A DNA stretch of 64,000 nt, taken from assembly GCA_910577045.1 (NCBI GenBank), contig CAJTLB010000016.1, positions 1 to 64,000 of the forward strand, written 5' to 3'. The notes beneath the pieces were generated by a model. It was not told where the DNA came from. It saw only the letters and a program-made list of their open reading frames with translations, and searched no databases. Shown piece by piece: positions 26,031 through 35,264 of the stretch. Within the stretch, counting starts at the first letter, position 1. The number at the start of each line of letters is the position of its first letter. The DNA is from an uncultured Lachnospiraceae bacterium (lineage in GTDB: Bacteria; Bacillota; Clostridia; Lachnospirales; Lachnospiraceae). Both the position numbers and the translations under genes were made by a program.

Positions 26031-27020
26031 TTAATTCTCCTTTATCTTAAACAGCAACAGCTCCATCACTAAATCAAAATTTACATTTGCACGGAGCCTT
26101 ATCCTTGCCTTGTCCAATGCTGTTATAATCTCTTCTAGCCCCTCATAGGAACTTCTTGCTGCGCGCTGTGAAATAGCAGAAACCTCTTCTTTCATCACTA
26201 AAATATTTACATCTTTTGTTACCTTAAATAAAAGTACATCCCGGAACCAGACTAAAATAAGATCTAAATAATCATTAATATTATCTTTAAAACCTGATAT
26301 TTCCTTTAATTCCTCTAAGAGCCCTGATATTTCCATACTCTCTATATTCTGTAACAAATCAATTACATGATTTTTCATTTCATCAAAATTTTCTGAAGAT
26401 GCCAGTTTTACCGCCTTCCCCACATTCCCCTGTGCAAAGGCAGCACAAATTTTCGCCTTATAATCTGGAACACGCACTTGCTCCATTAAATATCGGACAA
26501 TACTGTCACTTTCTACTGGCTTTAACTCTAGTACAACACAACGGGATAATATAGTAGGAAGAAAACTTCCTGAATTTACTGTTAAAAAAATAATAATTCC
26601 ATAAGCTGGTGGTTCTTCTATTGTTTTTAATAAAGCATTTTGAGCCTGAGGCGTAAGCTTTTCTGCCTCATCTACAATATAAATCTTATAAGGGCTAGCA
26701 TATGGCTTAATCTGTATATCACCAACTACTTGCCCCCTTACATCTTCTACTCCAATACTTCCTGGTTTCTCATGTGTCACCCATATAATATCTGGCTGGT
26801 TATGCCCTTCTGCCTGTTTACAGGAACGACATTCCCCGCAGGGAGATTCTTGTTTTTTTTCACACTGTAGTGTCATAGCAAATAAATGTGCCAAAAGCCG
26901 TTTACCAGCTCCTTCTTCCCCGCTTAAAATATAAGCATGGGAAACTTTATTAAGGCGAATGGTATTTTGAAAATGTTCTATAATTTGTTTATGGCCTACT
27001 ACTTTGTCAAATGTTGTCAT
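26031..27020 (-). CDS. holB: DNA polymerase III delta-prime subunit
   Basis: 329 aa. N-terminal AAA+ domain with SGEEGAGKR (degenerate P-loop, near 33-41), a zinc module Cys53-Cys61-Cys64-Cys67 (CGECRSC), then GVEDVRG and YIVDEAEKLTPQAQNALLKTIEEPP, the hallmark of clamp-loader subunits. It also has the SRC motif in LSRCVVLEL. It loads the sliding clamp as part of the tau/delta/delta-prime complex. It is cotranscribed with yaaR upstream (27-base gap) and ricT downstream. Confidence 0.95.
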   Translation of the reverse strand: MTTFDKVVGHKQIIEHFQNTIRLNKVSHAYILSGEEGAGKRLLAHLFAMTLQCEKKQESPCGECRSCKQAEGHNQPDIIWVTHEKPGSIGVEDVRGQVVGDIQIKPYASPYKIYIVDEAEKLTPQAQNALLKTIEEPPAYGIIIFLTVNSGSFLPTILSRCVVLELKPVESDSIVRYLMEQVRVPDYKAKICAAFAQGNVGKAVKLASSENFDEMKNHVIDLLQNIESMEISGLLEELKEISGFKDNINDYLDLILVWFRDVLLFKVTKDVNILVMKEEVSAISQRAARSSYEGLEEIITALDKARIRLRANVNFDLVMELLLFKIKEN

Positions 27021-27047
27021 CCCTATCCCCTATTCTTCCTGTTATTT

Positions 27048-27488
27048 CTATAAAAATATATCCATTAACAGTCCCCTGATTTCATCTACACTGTTTAAGA
27101 TAGCAATAGGGTCCTTTTCATCCGCAATTAGTTGTTGTGCCAACTCATCTAGGTTTTCATCAATTAACCGTATAATGCCATATACACGGTGCCTGCCCCT
27201 ACGATCCAAAAAATTTTCCCTAGAAAACCCATGCGAACGGTTTACAATTTCATTTAAAAAGGTTTTAATTAACGCCCGATAATTCTTCATATCCCGGATA
27301 TTCATATGTTTTTTTATCCGTTCACCAGAAGTTACAATATCAGACATCAACGTATTAAGCCGTTCTTGCAGCTCCTGCTCTGACACCTTGCTTATCAATG
27401 TAAATTTAAAGGAATCATCCTTTGGTGCTGCCTGCGTTTGATTTTCTACCTGTTTTACTGCCTGTAAATCACTAACCTTTATATCCAT
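27048..27488 (-). CDS. yaaR: YaaR family protein (DUF327)
   Basis: 146 aa from the ATG at 27488, chosen for GAGGGG 8 bases upstream; the open frame extends 14 codons further without a ribosome site. Mostly helical, with GERIKKHMNIRDMKNYRALI and FLNEIVNRSHGFSRE, then RRGRHRVYGIIRLIDENLDEL, as in YaaR. Function unknown; the gene sits before holB in many Firmicutes, as it does here. Confidence 0.88.
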   Translation of the reverse strand: MDIKVSDLQAVKQVENQTQAAPKDDSFKFTLISKVSEQELQERLNTLMSDIVTSGERIKKHMNIRDMKNYRALIKTFLNEIVNRSHGFSRENFLDRRGRHRVYGIIRLIDENLDELAQQLIADEKDPIAILNSVDEIRGLLMDIFL

Positions 27489-27661
27489 GCCACATACCCC
27501 TCTAATGGACAATCTTCTACTACAATGCAACCTATCCCTGCTAGAAAATTATAACACAACTCCCTAGCCTAGCACAACTTATTCCTAAATTTTTTTATAT
27601 CGTTCTTTCCTTGCAGAGTAAAAGATCTTCTCTATCCTCTTTTTCTTCACTTGGACAAAAC

Positions 27662-27702
27662 AAAAAAGCCCTTACCCAGTAGTATTCTACCAAACAAGAA
27701 CT
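27662..27702 (-). terminator. Terminator of tRNA-Lys
   Basis: On the minus strand, just after the tRNA, an imperfect two-part stem (AGTTCTT with AAGGGCT, and GTAG with CTAC) is followed by six T. Confidence 0.65.
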
Positions 27703-27708
27703 TTTACC

Positions 27709-27781
27709 TGCGCCTCCAGGGGTTCGAACCCTGGACACCCTGATTAAGAGTCAGGTGCTCTACCAACTGAGCTAGAAGCGC
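27709..27781 (-). tRNA. tRNA-Lys (anticodon CTT)
   Basis: 73 bases. Acceptor GCGCTTC pairs with GAGGCGC with one G-T wobble; D-arm AGCTCAGTTGGTAGAGC; anticodon stem CCTGA/TCAGG around loop CTCTTAA (anticodon CTT); T-arm CCAGG-GTTCGAA-CCCTGG. Discriminator A; CCA is not encoded. Confidence 0.97.
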
Positions 27782-27959
27782 TTATTCATACTTTTGTACC
27801 ATTTCTGTAGCACGTGATTCATTATATAACAGGCTTTAGAAAAAATCAAGCCTTTTTTTATATTTTTTTAAAAATTATTTAATTTTATAAAAATCTACAT
27901 TATTTTTGGTATTTTGTGCTATGATAGAAATTAGAAAAATAAACGAGGTGCGGCGGCAA

Positions 27960-29141
27960 ATGAATTCTCACGAAAATAAAAACAAATTTGAATCAAACAA
28001 AAAATATTTTACTATCTCCGTTTATACAGTTTGTGTTGTATTGGTTTCTACTATTGGAATCCGTGCTATCTTTAACTGGAAGGAGACAACCTCTTTTCTT
28101 TCTATACTTATTAGGAAGCTTTCCCCTTTCCTTGTTGGTGCATTTATGGCTTATGTGCTGTTGCCACTTGTAAAATACTTAGAAAAAAACATTTTTTCTG
28201 CTTATTTTAGGATACGTTCCAAAAAATACTGCCGTTTTTTCAGTATCCTTACTACTTACCTTCTAGTAATTGGGTTAATTATCTTATTTTTTATATTTAT
28301 TATTCCTCAGCTTGCTAAAAGTATTTATGACCTAATCTCAGAACTTCCTAGTACAGAAGAAATGAAAGGCTGGCTAAATACCCTAGAATCCCATTTCCCT
28401 AACTTTGATTGGGCACTTATAGAGGCGCCATTAAATGAAGCCCTTCCCGGAATGTTAAGTAAGGTAACGTCCATACTAACAAACCTAATCCCACTGGTCT
28501 ATACTGCTTCTGTTTCTATTGTCCAGTGGCTTATTAACCTAATTATCAGTATTATTATTTCCTGTTATGTCCTTTCTGACAGTAAAATTTTAGCCCGTAA
28601 TTGTAAAAAACTTTTACATGTGTTACTGCCACAATCCAAATATTATTCATTAATGAATACCCTAGATGAATGTAACCATATTTTTGGCGGCTTTATTATT
28701 GGAAAATTAATTGATTCCCTTATTATTGGGACAATCTGCCTTATTGTACTTAGTATTGCCCGCTTCCCATTTGCTGTTTTAATTAGCGTTATTGTCGGCG
28801 TTACTAATATGATCCCCTATTTTGGCCCATTTATTGGGGCAATCCCAGGTTTCTTTATTATTTTAATTGTAAACCCAAAACAAGCATTTATCTTCCTGTT
28901 TATTATCCTAGTAATCCAACAATTTGACGGCCTTTACCTTGGCCCAAAGATTCTAGGCGATTCTACTGGCCTTCGCCCGCTTTGGATTATATTTGCCATT
29001 ACGGCTGGCGGCTGGGCAGCCGGGCCTGTTGGCATGTTCCTTGGTGTGCCTTGCGTTGCTGTTATTGCTTATTTAATGAACCGTTTCTTAGATAGGAAAC
29101 TTACGGAAAAAGGGATCGTCCTGCCAGACAATGAGAAATAA
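27960..29141 (+). CDS. AI-2E family transporter
   Basis: 393 aa from the ATG at 27960 (GAGGTG 9 bases upstream); an open frame extends 18 codons upstream without a site. About eight helices and the family signatures GGFIIGKLIDSLIIGTIC, FAVLISVIVGVTNMIPYFGP and the C-terminal LGPKILGDSTGLRPLW are clear. Members export small molecules or exchange ions; autoinducer-2 transport is only one example (TqsA). The substrate here is unknown. A strong bidirectional terminator follows. Confidence 0.92.
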   Translation: MNSHENKNKFESNKKYFTISVYTVCVVLVSTIGIRAIFNWKETTSFLSILIRKLSPFLVGAFMAYVLLPLVKYLEKNIFSAYFRIRSKKYCRFFSILTTYLLVIGLIILFFIFIIPQLAKSIYDLISELPSTEEMKGWLNTLESHFPNFDWALIEAPLNEALPGMLSKVTSILTNLIPLVYTASVSIVQWLINLIISIIISCYVLSDSKILARNCKKLLHVLLPQSKYYSLMNTLDECNHIFGGFIIGKLIDSLIIGTICLIVLSIARFPFAVLISVIVGVTNMIPYFGPFIGAIPGFFIILIVNPKQAFIFLFIILVIQQFDGLYLGPKILGDSTGLRPLWIIFAITAGGWAAGPVGMFLGVPCVAVIAYLMNRFLDRKLTEKGIVLPDNEK

Positions 29142-29146
29142 TGGTA

Positions 29147-29185
29147 AAAAAGCTGCTGCACTATATCCATTTGCAGCAGCTTTTT
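29147..29185. terminator. Bidirectional terminator between AI-2E gene and trxA
   Basis: Perfect stem of about 14 bp (AAAAAGCTGCTGCA and complement) around an 11-base loop, with T-runs on both strands. Confidence 0.9.
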
Positions 29186-29186
29186 A

Positions 29187-29510
29187 TTACTTGCCTATTA
29201 CTTCTTCTATTTTTTGTTTTAATTCCTTTTCAGGCACAGCACCTACTGACTCTGCCTTTTTTTCACCCCCTACAAACAATAAGATTGTTGGGATAGACAT
29301 AACCCCATACTCCTGTGCTGTCCTCTGGTTTGTATCAACGTTTAATTTGCCAACTTCTACTTTGCCAGCATACTCTTCTGCCAATTTTTCAATTACTGGT
29401 GCCATCATTTTGCATGGCCCGCACCAATCTGCATAAAAATCCACTAAAACTGGCAAACTTGCCCCTAATACTTCTTCTTTAAAATTTTGATCTGTAAATG
29501 TCTTTGCCAT
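29187..29510 (-). CDS. trxA: Thioredoxin
   Basis: 107 aa, the usual size. The active site WCGPC is at residues 29-33, with the cis-Pro loop in SIPTILLF. It is a cytoplasmic dithiol reductant. AGGAGG precedes the ATG. It lies directly behind a 47-aa gene (20-base gap). Confidence 0.97.
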   Translation of the reverse strand: MAKTFTDQNFKEEVLGASLPVLVDFYADWCGPCKMMAPVIEKLAEEYAGKVEVGKLNVDTNQRTAQEYGVMSIPTILLFVGGEKKAESVGAVPEKELKQKIEEVIGK

Positions 29511-29530
29511 ATGCTATATCCTCCTCTGTA

Positions 29531-29674
29531 TTATTTTTTCTTTTTTATGGCATTATCTAAAATCCCTTTTACTTCATCCAAAGACTTCTTTATATCAAGT
29601 GCTTTTTTATCAATGCTGGGGTTTTGGTACATAATCCCAACCAGCTTATGCTTTACACTTTTTCCTTTTCCCAT
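29531..29674 (-). CDS. 47-aa basic small protein upstream of trxA
   Basis: Starts MGKGKSVKHKLVGIM and ends GILDNAIKKKK. AGAGG lies 6 bases before the ATG; an in-frame ATG six codons earlier has no site. It is rich in Lys, likely two short amphipathic helices, no membrane segment. It is packed between trmB and trxA in the same direction, which supports a genuine small gene. I do not recognise its family. Confidence 0.6.
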   Translation of the reverse strand: MGKGKSVKHKLVGIMYQNPSIDKKALDIKKSLDEVKGILDNAIKKKK

Positions 29675-29716
29675 AAAGAACCTCTTTTTCATCAGTATAT
29701 GGATTTTCTTCTAATT

Positions 29717-30367
29717 CTATACATTTTTCATATTACGCCTGGCTACCAATTTACAAATAGGGTTTCCTTTTTTCGAAAATTTTTCCTCATATTCTGTCAT
29801 AACATTCCCTTCTGCATATTCACTGTGATGAAGATCATACGTAATACAACTTGTTTCCCAGCCAGCCTCTTCTATTTGCCCCAATGAAAAATCAAATAAG
29901 ATCCGATTATCTGTTTTAAACTGTACCTCTCCTTCTGGTTTTAAGATTTGATTGTACCTTGCAAAAAATTCCTTAGATGTAAGCCTTCTCTTTGCATGCC
30001 TATCCTTAGGCCACGGATCAGAAAAATTCAAATAAATCCTATCCACTTCTGATTTTCCAAAAAATTCTGTTAATTCTGTTGCATCTTCTCTTAAAAAATA
30101 TAAATTAGGCAGCCTTAGTTCATTTTGTTTTTCTAATGCACGGATTAACACACTAGAAAATTTTTCTATCCCAACATAATTAATTTCTGGGTTTTGTTGC
30201 GCCAAGGTTATTAAAAACCTTCCTTTTCCCATTCCCACCTCTATATCAATTGGAGCATCTGTCCCAAACAGTTCATTCCAATGTCCTTTTTGGCACCTTG
30301 GCTCCTTAATTACAAACTCATTTCTATCAATCGCTTCTTTTGCTCCTTGCACATTCCTAAGTCTCAT
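29717..30367 (-). CDS. trmB: tRNA (guanine46-N7)-methyltransferase
   Basis: 216 aa. SAM-binding DIEVGMGKGRFL, then NYVGIEKFSSVL, LREDATEL and the hallmark NFSDPWPKDRHAKRRLT for m7G46 formation in tRNA. It ends with a basic tail. AAAGGA precedes the ATG. It is the first gene of a short minus-strand cluster with the 47-aa gene and trxA. Confidence 0.95.
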   Translation of the reverse strand: MRLRNVQGAKEAIDRNEFVIKEPRCQKGHWNELFGTDAPIDIEVGMGKGRFLITLAQQNPEINYVGIEKFSSVLIRALEKQNELRLPNLYFLREDATELTEFFGKSEVDRIYLNFSDPWPKDRHAKRRLTSKEFFARYNQILKPEGEVQFKTDNRILFDFSLGQIEEAGWETSCITYDLHHSEYAEGNVMTEYEEKFSKKGNPICKLVARRNMKNV

Positions 30368-30538
30368 CTATTTTCCTTTCTTACTTGGATAAAAATTCAC
30401 TCTTTTCTCAATAATACACTATAATCCAAAAAAAACAAGCGATTCCTGATCATTTTTTATCAAATTTACTATGGCTTTTTTTGAAAAAAGGTGTATGATG
30501 GATATGCAATATTTGATAATAGAAAAGGAGGACTGGCT

Positions 30539-30862
30539 ATGGATCAGCATATGGATACAATTATCAGCCAATTATCCCATATAGAAAGTACTGCCGTCCG
30601 CATTATGGAATCTGCGGACCACCAAAAAAAAGAGCTTGAACTGGAAATGGAACAGCAAATAAAAAACTATGATAATGAACTTGCTGCACGAACACAGGAA
30701 CAGTTAGATGAATTAAAAGAAACTTTAAACCAGCAAAAGGAATCTAGTTTATTAAAGCTAACTACAGAAACCAAACAAGAACTCAACGATCTAGAAACTA
30801 GGTTCCAGAAAAACCATTCTCTCTGGGCAGAAGAAATTTTGGCTTCTATAATAGGGGTATAA
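30539..30862 (+). CDS. V-type ATPase G/H-like stalk subunit
   Basis: 107 aa from the ATG at 30539 (AAGGAGG 7 bases upstream); 16 in-frame codons further upstream are not preceded by a site. Almost wholly coiled-coil (ELELEMEQQIKNYDNELAAR). Its place as first gene of the operon, two bases before subunit C, fits the peripheral-stalk G/H subunit that pairs with subunit E. Sequence alone is low in specificity; the call depends on position. Confidence 0.75.
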   Translation: MDQHMDTIISQLSHIESTAVRIMESADHQKKELELEMEQQIKNYDNELAARTQEQLDELKETLNQQKESSLLKLTTETKQELNDLETRFQKNHSLWAEEILASIIGV

Positions 30863-30864
30863 CC

Positions 30865-31905
30865 ATGAACCAAATCTTATCTTACAGCGGGTTGGTAACA
30901 AAGGTAAAGGCTATGCGCAGCCATCTATTAACAGCAAAACAATTTGAAGAACTTGCTAACTGTCCTTCGGTCTCAGAAGCGGCTGCCTATTTAAAGCAAA
31001 ATCCGGGATACCAAAAAGCCCTAGAAAATTTTGATGCTACGATTTTACACCGCGGCATTATAGAACAAGCATTGAAACAAAGCATCTTTAGGGATTTTTC
31101 GAAATTATACCATTTTTGTAATGGCAAGCAACGTAAATTTTTAGACTTATATGCTATCCGTTATGAAACTGCTTTTTTAAAACAGTGCCTAAGAACCATA
31201 TATGATGAAAATCCACTTACATTCTCTGATGAAACTGGAAAATGGTTTTTTGAATCTTATTTTTCCTTTCCCATTGCGCCACTTGCCAATGCTTCTACTA
31301 TTAGGGAACTTATTGATGGGTTAAAAGGTTCCGCCTATTATAAGCTTTTACACCAAATTTATACTAGCTCCAAAGAAAACCTTACTTTATTTGACTATGA
31401 GACAGCTTTAGATTATTATTACTTTTGTACAACATGGAACTCTTACAACAAGTTATTCACAGGAAATGAAAAAAAAGCATTAATAGAAGCATTTGGCACT
31501 AAATTAGATATGCTAAATATCCAATGGATTTACCGTTCTAAAAAATATTATAGTATGTCACCAGCAGATATTATAGCCATTCTTCTTCCGGCACACTACA
31601 AACTAAAACCAGAAACACTTTCTGCTATGGTGCATACAGAGACAATCGAAGAACTGATAGAACTAATCTCTTCTACTTGCTATGGGAGGCAATTTAGGGA
31701 AACTGACCCTATTACTTTAGAAAAAGCTTATAACGCCCTGTTAAGTGCTGCCCACAAGGCTGCTTTGCGAAAATATCCTTATTCCATTGCTTGTGTAAAT
31801 ACCTATCTTTATGAAAAGGAACATGAAGCTGACCGACTTACTACTGCAATAGAAGGAATCCGCTATGGCCTTGGCTATAATGAAATCCTTTCCTATATTT
31901 CTTAA
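30865..31905 (+). CDS. ntpC: V-type ATPase subunit C (d-type)
   Basis: 346 aa helical protein with the three-lobed C/d subunit pattern (SYSGLVTKVKAMRSHLL at the start, DLYAIRYETAFLKQCLR, CTTWNSYNKLF, and a C-terminal RKYPYSIACVNTYLYEKEHE with RLTTAIEGIRYG). It links the central rotor stalk to the membrane ring. It ends 34 bases before the GTG start of subunit I. Confidence 0.92.
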   Translation: MNQILSYSGLVTKVKAMRSHLLTAKQFEELANCPSVSEAAAYLKQNPGYQKALENFDATILHRGIIEQALKQSIFRDFSKLYHFCNGKQRKFLDLYAIRYETAFLKQCLRTIYDENPLTFSDETGKWFFESYFSFPIAPLANASTIRELIDGLKGSAYYKLLHQIYTSSKENLTLFDYETALDYYYFCTTWNSYNKLFTGNEKKALIEAFGTKLDMLNIQWIYRSKKYYSMSPADIIAILLPAHYKLKPETLSAMVHTETIEELIELISSTCYGRQFRETDPITLEKAYNALLSAAHKAALRKYPYSIACVNTYLYEKEHEADRLTTAIEGIRYGLGYNEILSYIS

Positions 31906-31939
31906 TACTAACCATTACTTTACTGGAGGTGTACCATCC

Positions 31940-33892
31940 GTGATTGTTAAAATGAAATTCATCAATATTACTGGCCCAAAGGATGACATCGACCGTGTTG
32001 CAGAACAATATTTGTCCAAATACGAAATTCAGCTTGAAAATGCTGTTTCTGAATTAAAATCTGTGGCAAATATTTCGCCTTTTGTAGAAAATAACCCATA
32101 TAAAGAAATTTCTCAAAAGGCTGCTGTATTTGCAGATGCCATATCTGCAGATGTAGTTTCTGCTTCAGGGTCAGCAACTAATACTGTCTCCCTATCCGTA
32201 GATGACTGTATTAGTTTAGTCAATAGGCTAGATAATGAATTATCCCAACTTACCAAAGAAAAAGAAAATGTAGAAGAAAAAATTAGCCAATATCGTACTT
32301 CTTTAGATGATATTGCCCATTTTAAAGGGCTACACTATGATATTGACAGCATTATGGATTTCCACCATGTAAAATACCGTTTTGGAAAGATAGCACAAGA
32401 ATATTATGATAAGTTTGAAAAGTATATTTATAATGATCTCCATGCTATTTTCCATAAATGCCAAAATGACAATGAATATGTATGGGGCGTATATTTCGTC
32501 CTAGCAGATGAAGCCGATCAGATTGATGCCGTATATTCCTCGTTGCATTTTGAACGTTTTTATTTAAAAGATGATTATAAGGGAACCCCGGGAGAAGCTT
32601 ATAATGAAATTATGGAAGCTTTAAAACGTTTAGAAGAGCAGGCCTCTGAACTGGATAAGAAAATATCTTCCATTCTTTCTCGCTCTGCTAATGAAATTTT
32701 ATTTGCTAAAAAACGCCTTGCTACTGCATCGGAAAACTTTGATATCCGCAAGCTTGCGGCACGTACCTCCCATACCTCCCAAAATAAAAGGGAAACCTTT
32801 TATATTTTATGCGGATGGATGGCAGAAGAAGATGCCGCTGCCTTTCTATATGAAATAGAAGGAGATGAAAAAGTCCATTGTATTATTGAAGATGATGAAA
32901 ATAATATTTATGGGCAGCCGCCTACTAAACTAAAAAACCCAAAACTTTTCAAGCCATTTGAAATGTTTGTACGTATGTATGGGCTTCCTGCTTACCATGA
33001 ATTTGACCCAACTATTTTTCTTGCCATCACTTATACCTTTATATTTGGTGCTATGTTTGGTGATGTCGGGCAAGGGCTATGCCTTTTTTTAGGTGGCGCC
33101 CTTCTTTATAAATGGAAAAAAATGGACTTAGCTGCTATTATTTCATGTGCTGGAATTTTTTCCACCTTTTTTGGCTTTATGTTTGGCAGTATTTTTGGCT
33201 TTGAAAATATTATTCCTGCAATATGGCTCCGCCCTATATCCAGTATGACAAAGCTTCCATTTATTGGGAACTTAAATACTGTCTTTATTATAGCTGTTGC
33301 TTTTGGCATGTTCCTTATTATGGGCACAATGGTGATTAATATTATAAATGGAATTAAGTCCCATAACTTAGAATCTGCCCTATTTGGCACAAATGGGATC
33401 GCTGGGTTAGCTTTTTACCTAGCTGTAGTTATTACAGTATTTTTATTTATGACAGGAAATACGCTTCCTGCTGCCATTGTATTAATTATTATGTTCCTTC
33501 TGCCACTCCTTGTTATTGCGGCAAAAGAACCTTTAACTGCCTTATTAGAAAAAAAACCAAAATTAATTGAAGGCAGCATTGGCATGTTTTTAACCCAAGG
33601 ATTTTTCGAATTATTTGAAGTGCTACTAAGTTATTTTTCAAACACTCTTTCTTTTGTACGTATTGGCGCATTCGCTGTAAGCCATGCAGCAATGATGGAA
33701 GTAGTCCTTATGCTTGCCGGGGCAGAACATGGCGCTGCCCCAAATTGGCTTGTTATTATACTTGGGAATATCTTTGTCTGTGGCATGGAAGGGTTAATTG
33801 TAGGTATCCAAGTACTGCGTCTAGAGTATTATGAATTTTTCAGCCGTTTCTATAAAGGGACTGGCAGAGAATTTAAACCATACACAAAATAA
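31940..33892 (+). CDS. ntpI: V-type ATPase subunit I (a-type), GTG start
   Basis: 650 aa from the GTG at 31940, chosen for GGAGGTG 8 bases upstream. The N-terminal half (about 1-330) is soluble and coiled-coil. The C-terminal half has about seven or eight helices with FGAMFGDVGQGL and the segment LSYFSNTLSFVRIGAFAVSH, which carries the essential half-channel Arg. It forms the stator part of the ion path with the K ring. An earlier in-frame ATG would overlap subunit C. Confidence 0.94.
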   Translation: MIVKMKFINITGPKDDIDRVAEQYLSKYEIQLENAVSELKSVANISPFVENNPYKEISQKAAVFADAISADVVSASGSATNTVSLSVDDCISLVNRLDNELSQLTKEKENVEEKISQYRTSLDDIAHFKGLHYDIDSIMDFHHVKYRFGKIAQEYYDKFEKYIYNDLHAIFHKCQNDNEYVWGVYFVLADEADQIDAVYSSLHFERFYLKDDYKGTPGEAYNEIMEALKRLEEQASELDKKISSILSRSANEILFAKKRLATASENFDIRKLAARTSHTSQNKRETFYILCGWMAEEDAAAFLYEIEGDEKVHCIIEDDENNIYGQPPTKLKNPKLFKPFEMFVRMYGLPAYHEFDPTIFLAITYTFIFGAMFGDVGQGLCLFLGGALLYKWKKMDLAAIISCAGIFSTFFGFMFGSIFGFENIIPAIWLRPISSMTKLPFIGNLNTVFIIAVAFGMFLIMGTMVINIINGIKSHNLESALFGTNGIAGLAFYLAVVITVFLFMTGNTLPAAIVLIIMFLLPLLVIAAKEPLTALLEKKPKLIEGSIGMFLTQGFFELFEVLLSYFSNTLSFVRIGAFAVSHAAMMEVVLMLAGAEHGAAPNWLVIILGNIFVCGMEGLIVGIQVLRLEYYEFFSRFYKGTGREFKPYTK

Positions 33893-33912
33893 AATTTAAG
33901 GAGGTCATTACT

Positions 33913-34335
33913 ATGACACTATTAGTTAAAATTACACTTGTTATTGCCCTTATTTTAAGTATTATTATTCCTTTTGGAAGCTTCCTTCTTGGTAAAAAAA
34001 CAAAAGGCAGATATAAAGTTTCCCTTGGTTTTAATTGCTTTTTATTCTTTGGCACACTTCTTCTTGCTAATATTTTAATGTATGGTGGAAATGCTTTTGC
34101 TGCTGGCGAAGCCGCCTCTTCTGCTACTGGCCTAGGCTATATTGCTGCCGCATTAGTTACTGGCTTATCCTGTATTGGCGGCGGTATTGCTGTTGCTTCT
34201 GCCGCCTCTGCTGCTTTAGGGGCAATTAGCGAAGATTCCACTATCCTTGGTAAGTCCTTAATCTTTGTTGGCCTTGCCGAAGGTGTATGCCTATATGGTT
34301 TAATTATCTCTTTTATGATTTTAGGTAAATTATAA
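33913..34335 (+). CDS. ntpK: V-type ATPase subunit K (proteolipid)
   Basis: 140 aa, four helices. Helices 3-4 are the classical c-type hairpin (LSCIGGGIAVASAASAALGAISED, then LIFVGLAEGVCLYGLII with the ion-binding Glu). Helices 1-2 (up to about residue 58) are not c-like and carry no carboxylate in the membrane. This gives one ion site per four helices, but not by a duplicated c hairpin. Coupling to H+ or Na+ cannot be decided by eye. AAGGAGG precedes the ATG. Confidence 0.92.
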   Translation: MTLLVKITLVIALILSIIIPFGSFLLGKKTKGRYKVSLGFNCFLFFGTLLLANILMYGGNAFAAGEAASSATGLGYIAAALVTGLSCIGGGIAVASAASAALGAISEDSTILGKSLIFVGLAEGVCLYGLIISFMILGKL

Positions 34336-34350
34336 GCAGGAGGCTATGCC

Positions 34351-34659
34351 ATGCAAATGTACCTTATTAGTGACAATATTGATACCTACACTGGAATGCG
34401 CCTAGCAGGCGTAGAAGGAAGTGTCGTCCATGACAGGCAGGAATTAAAAGATATTCTTACTAAAGTTATGGTTGATAAAACTATTGGCATTGTATTATTA
34501 ACAGAAAAATTTGGCAGGGAATACCCAGACTTAATTAATGATATTAAATTAAACCACCGGCTTCCGCTTATTGTAGAAATACCTGATAGGCACGGTACAG
34601 GCCGCAAGCCAAATTTTATAACGGACTATGTAAACGAAGCTATTGGCTTAAAATTATAG
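34351..34659 (+). CDS. ntpF: V-type ATPase subunit F
   Basis: 102 aa alpha/beta protein with MYLISDNIDTYTGMRLAGVEG, IGIVLLTEKFG and PLIVEIPDRHG, typical of the F subunit of the central stalk. AGGAGG lies 7 bases before the ATG. Confidence 0.93.
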   Translation: MQMYLISDNIDTYTGMRLAGVEGSVVHDRQELKDILTKVMVDKTIGIVLLTEKFGREYPDLINDIKLNHRLPLIVEIPDRHGTGRKPNFITDYVNEAIGLKL

Positions 34660-34673
34660 GAAGGATGGAAAAT

Positions 34674-35249
34674 ATGACCACCGAAGAAAAACTAACACAT
34701 TTTCTGGAAGCTTCCATTGAACGCGCCACCCGCCAAAGCACCCAGATTATTGACGATTATAAAAAAGCCTTGGATAAGCTTTTTGAAGAACATAAAACAG
34801 ATTCACAAAGAAAAGCAGATCTACAACTTCGCCTTGGCAGGGATATCCTAGAACGCGATATGAATAAAGAACTTTCTAGGGAGCAAATCCAGATTAAACG
34901 GGATATGGCTAAAAAACAGGACTCTTTAAAAGAACAACTGTTTCAGGAAGTCCAAGAACTATTAGAAAAATATATGGCTTCCCCCGACTATAAAAAGCTT
35001 TTATTAAAGCAGATTAAAGCTGCTTCTTCCTTTGCTGGCACAGATGCCATTATCATTTATATTAATCCATCAGACGCAGATAAGCTTCCAGAATTAGAGC
35101 AGTCTGCAAAGATTCCCCTTACTATTAGCCAGGCCAGCTTTATAGGCGGGATCCGTGCCGTAATCGAATCTAAAAATATATTAATTGACAACTCCTTTGA
35201 AACACAACTAAAGGAAGCCAAGGAGTCATTTACATTCTTTAATAAATAA
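34674..35249 (+). CDS. ntpE: V-type ATPase subunit E
   Basis: 191 aa from the ATG at 34674, chosen for GGAAGG 9 bases upstream; an in-frame ATG at 34665 sits on the ribosome site. Long N-terminal helix (residues 1-100) and a C-terminal alpha/beta part (IIIYINPSDADKLPELEQ, SFIGGIRAVIESKNILIDNSF). It forms the outer stalk with the G/H subunit. Confidence 0.92.
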   Translation: MTTEEKLTHFLEASIERATRQSTQIIDDYKKALDKLFEEHKTDSQRKADLQLRLGRDILERDMNKELSREQIQIKRDMAKKQDSLKEQLFQEVQELLEKYMASPDYKKLLLKQIKAASSFAGTDAIIIYINPSDADKLPELEQSAKIPLTISQASFIGGIRAVIESKNILIDNSFETQLKEAKESFTFFNK

Positions 35250-35264
35250 AAAGGAGCAATCCCT

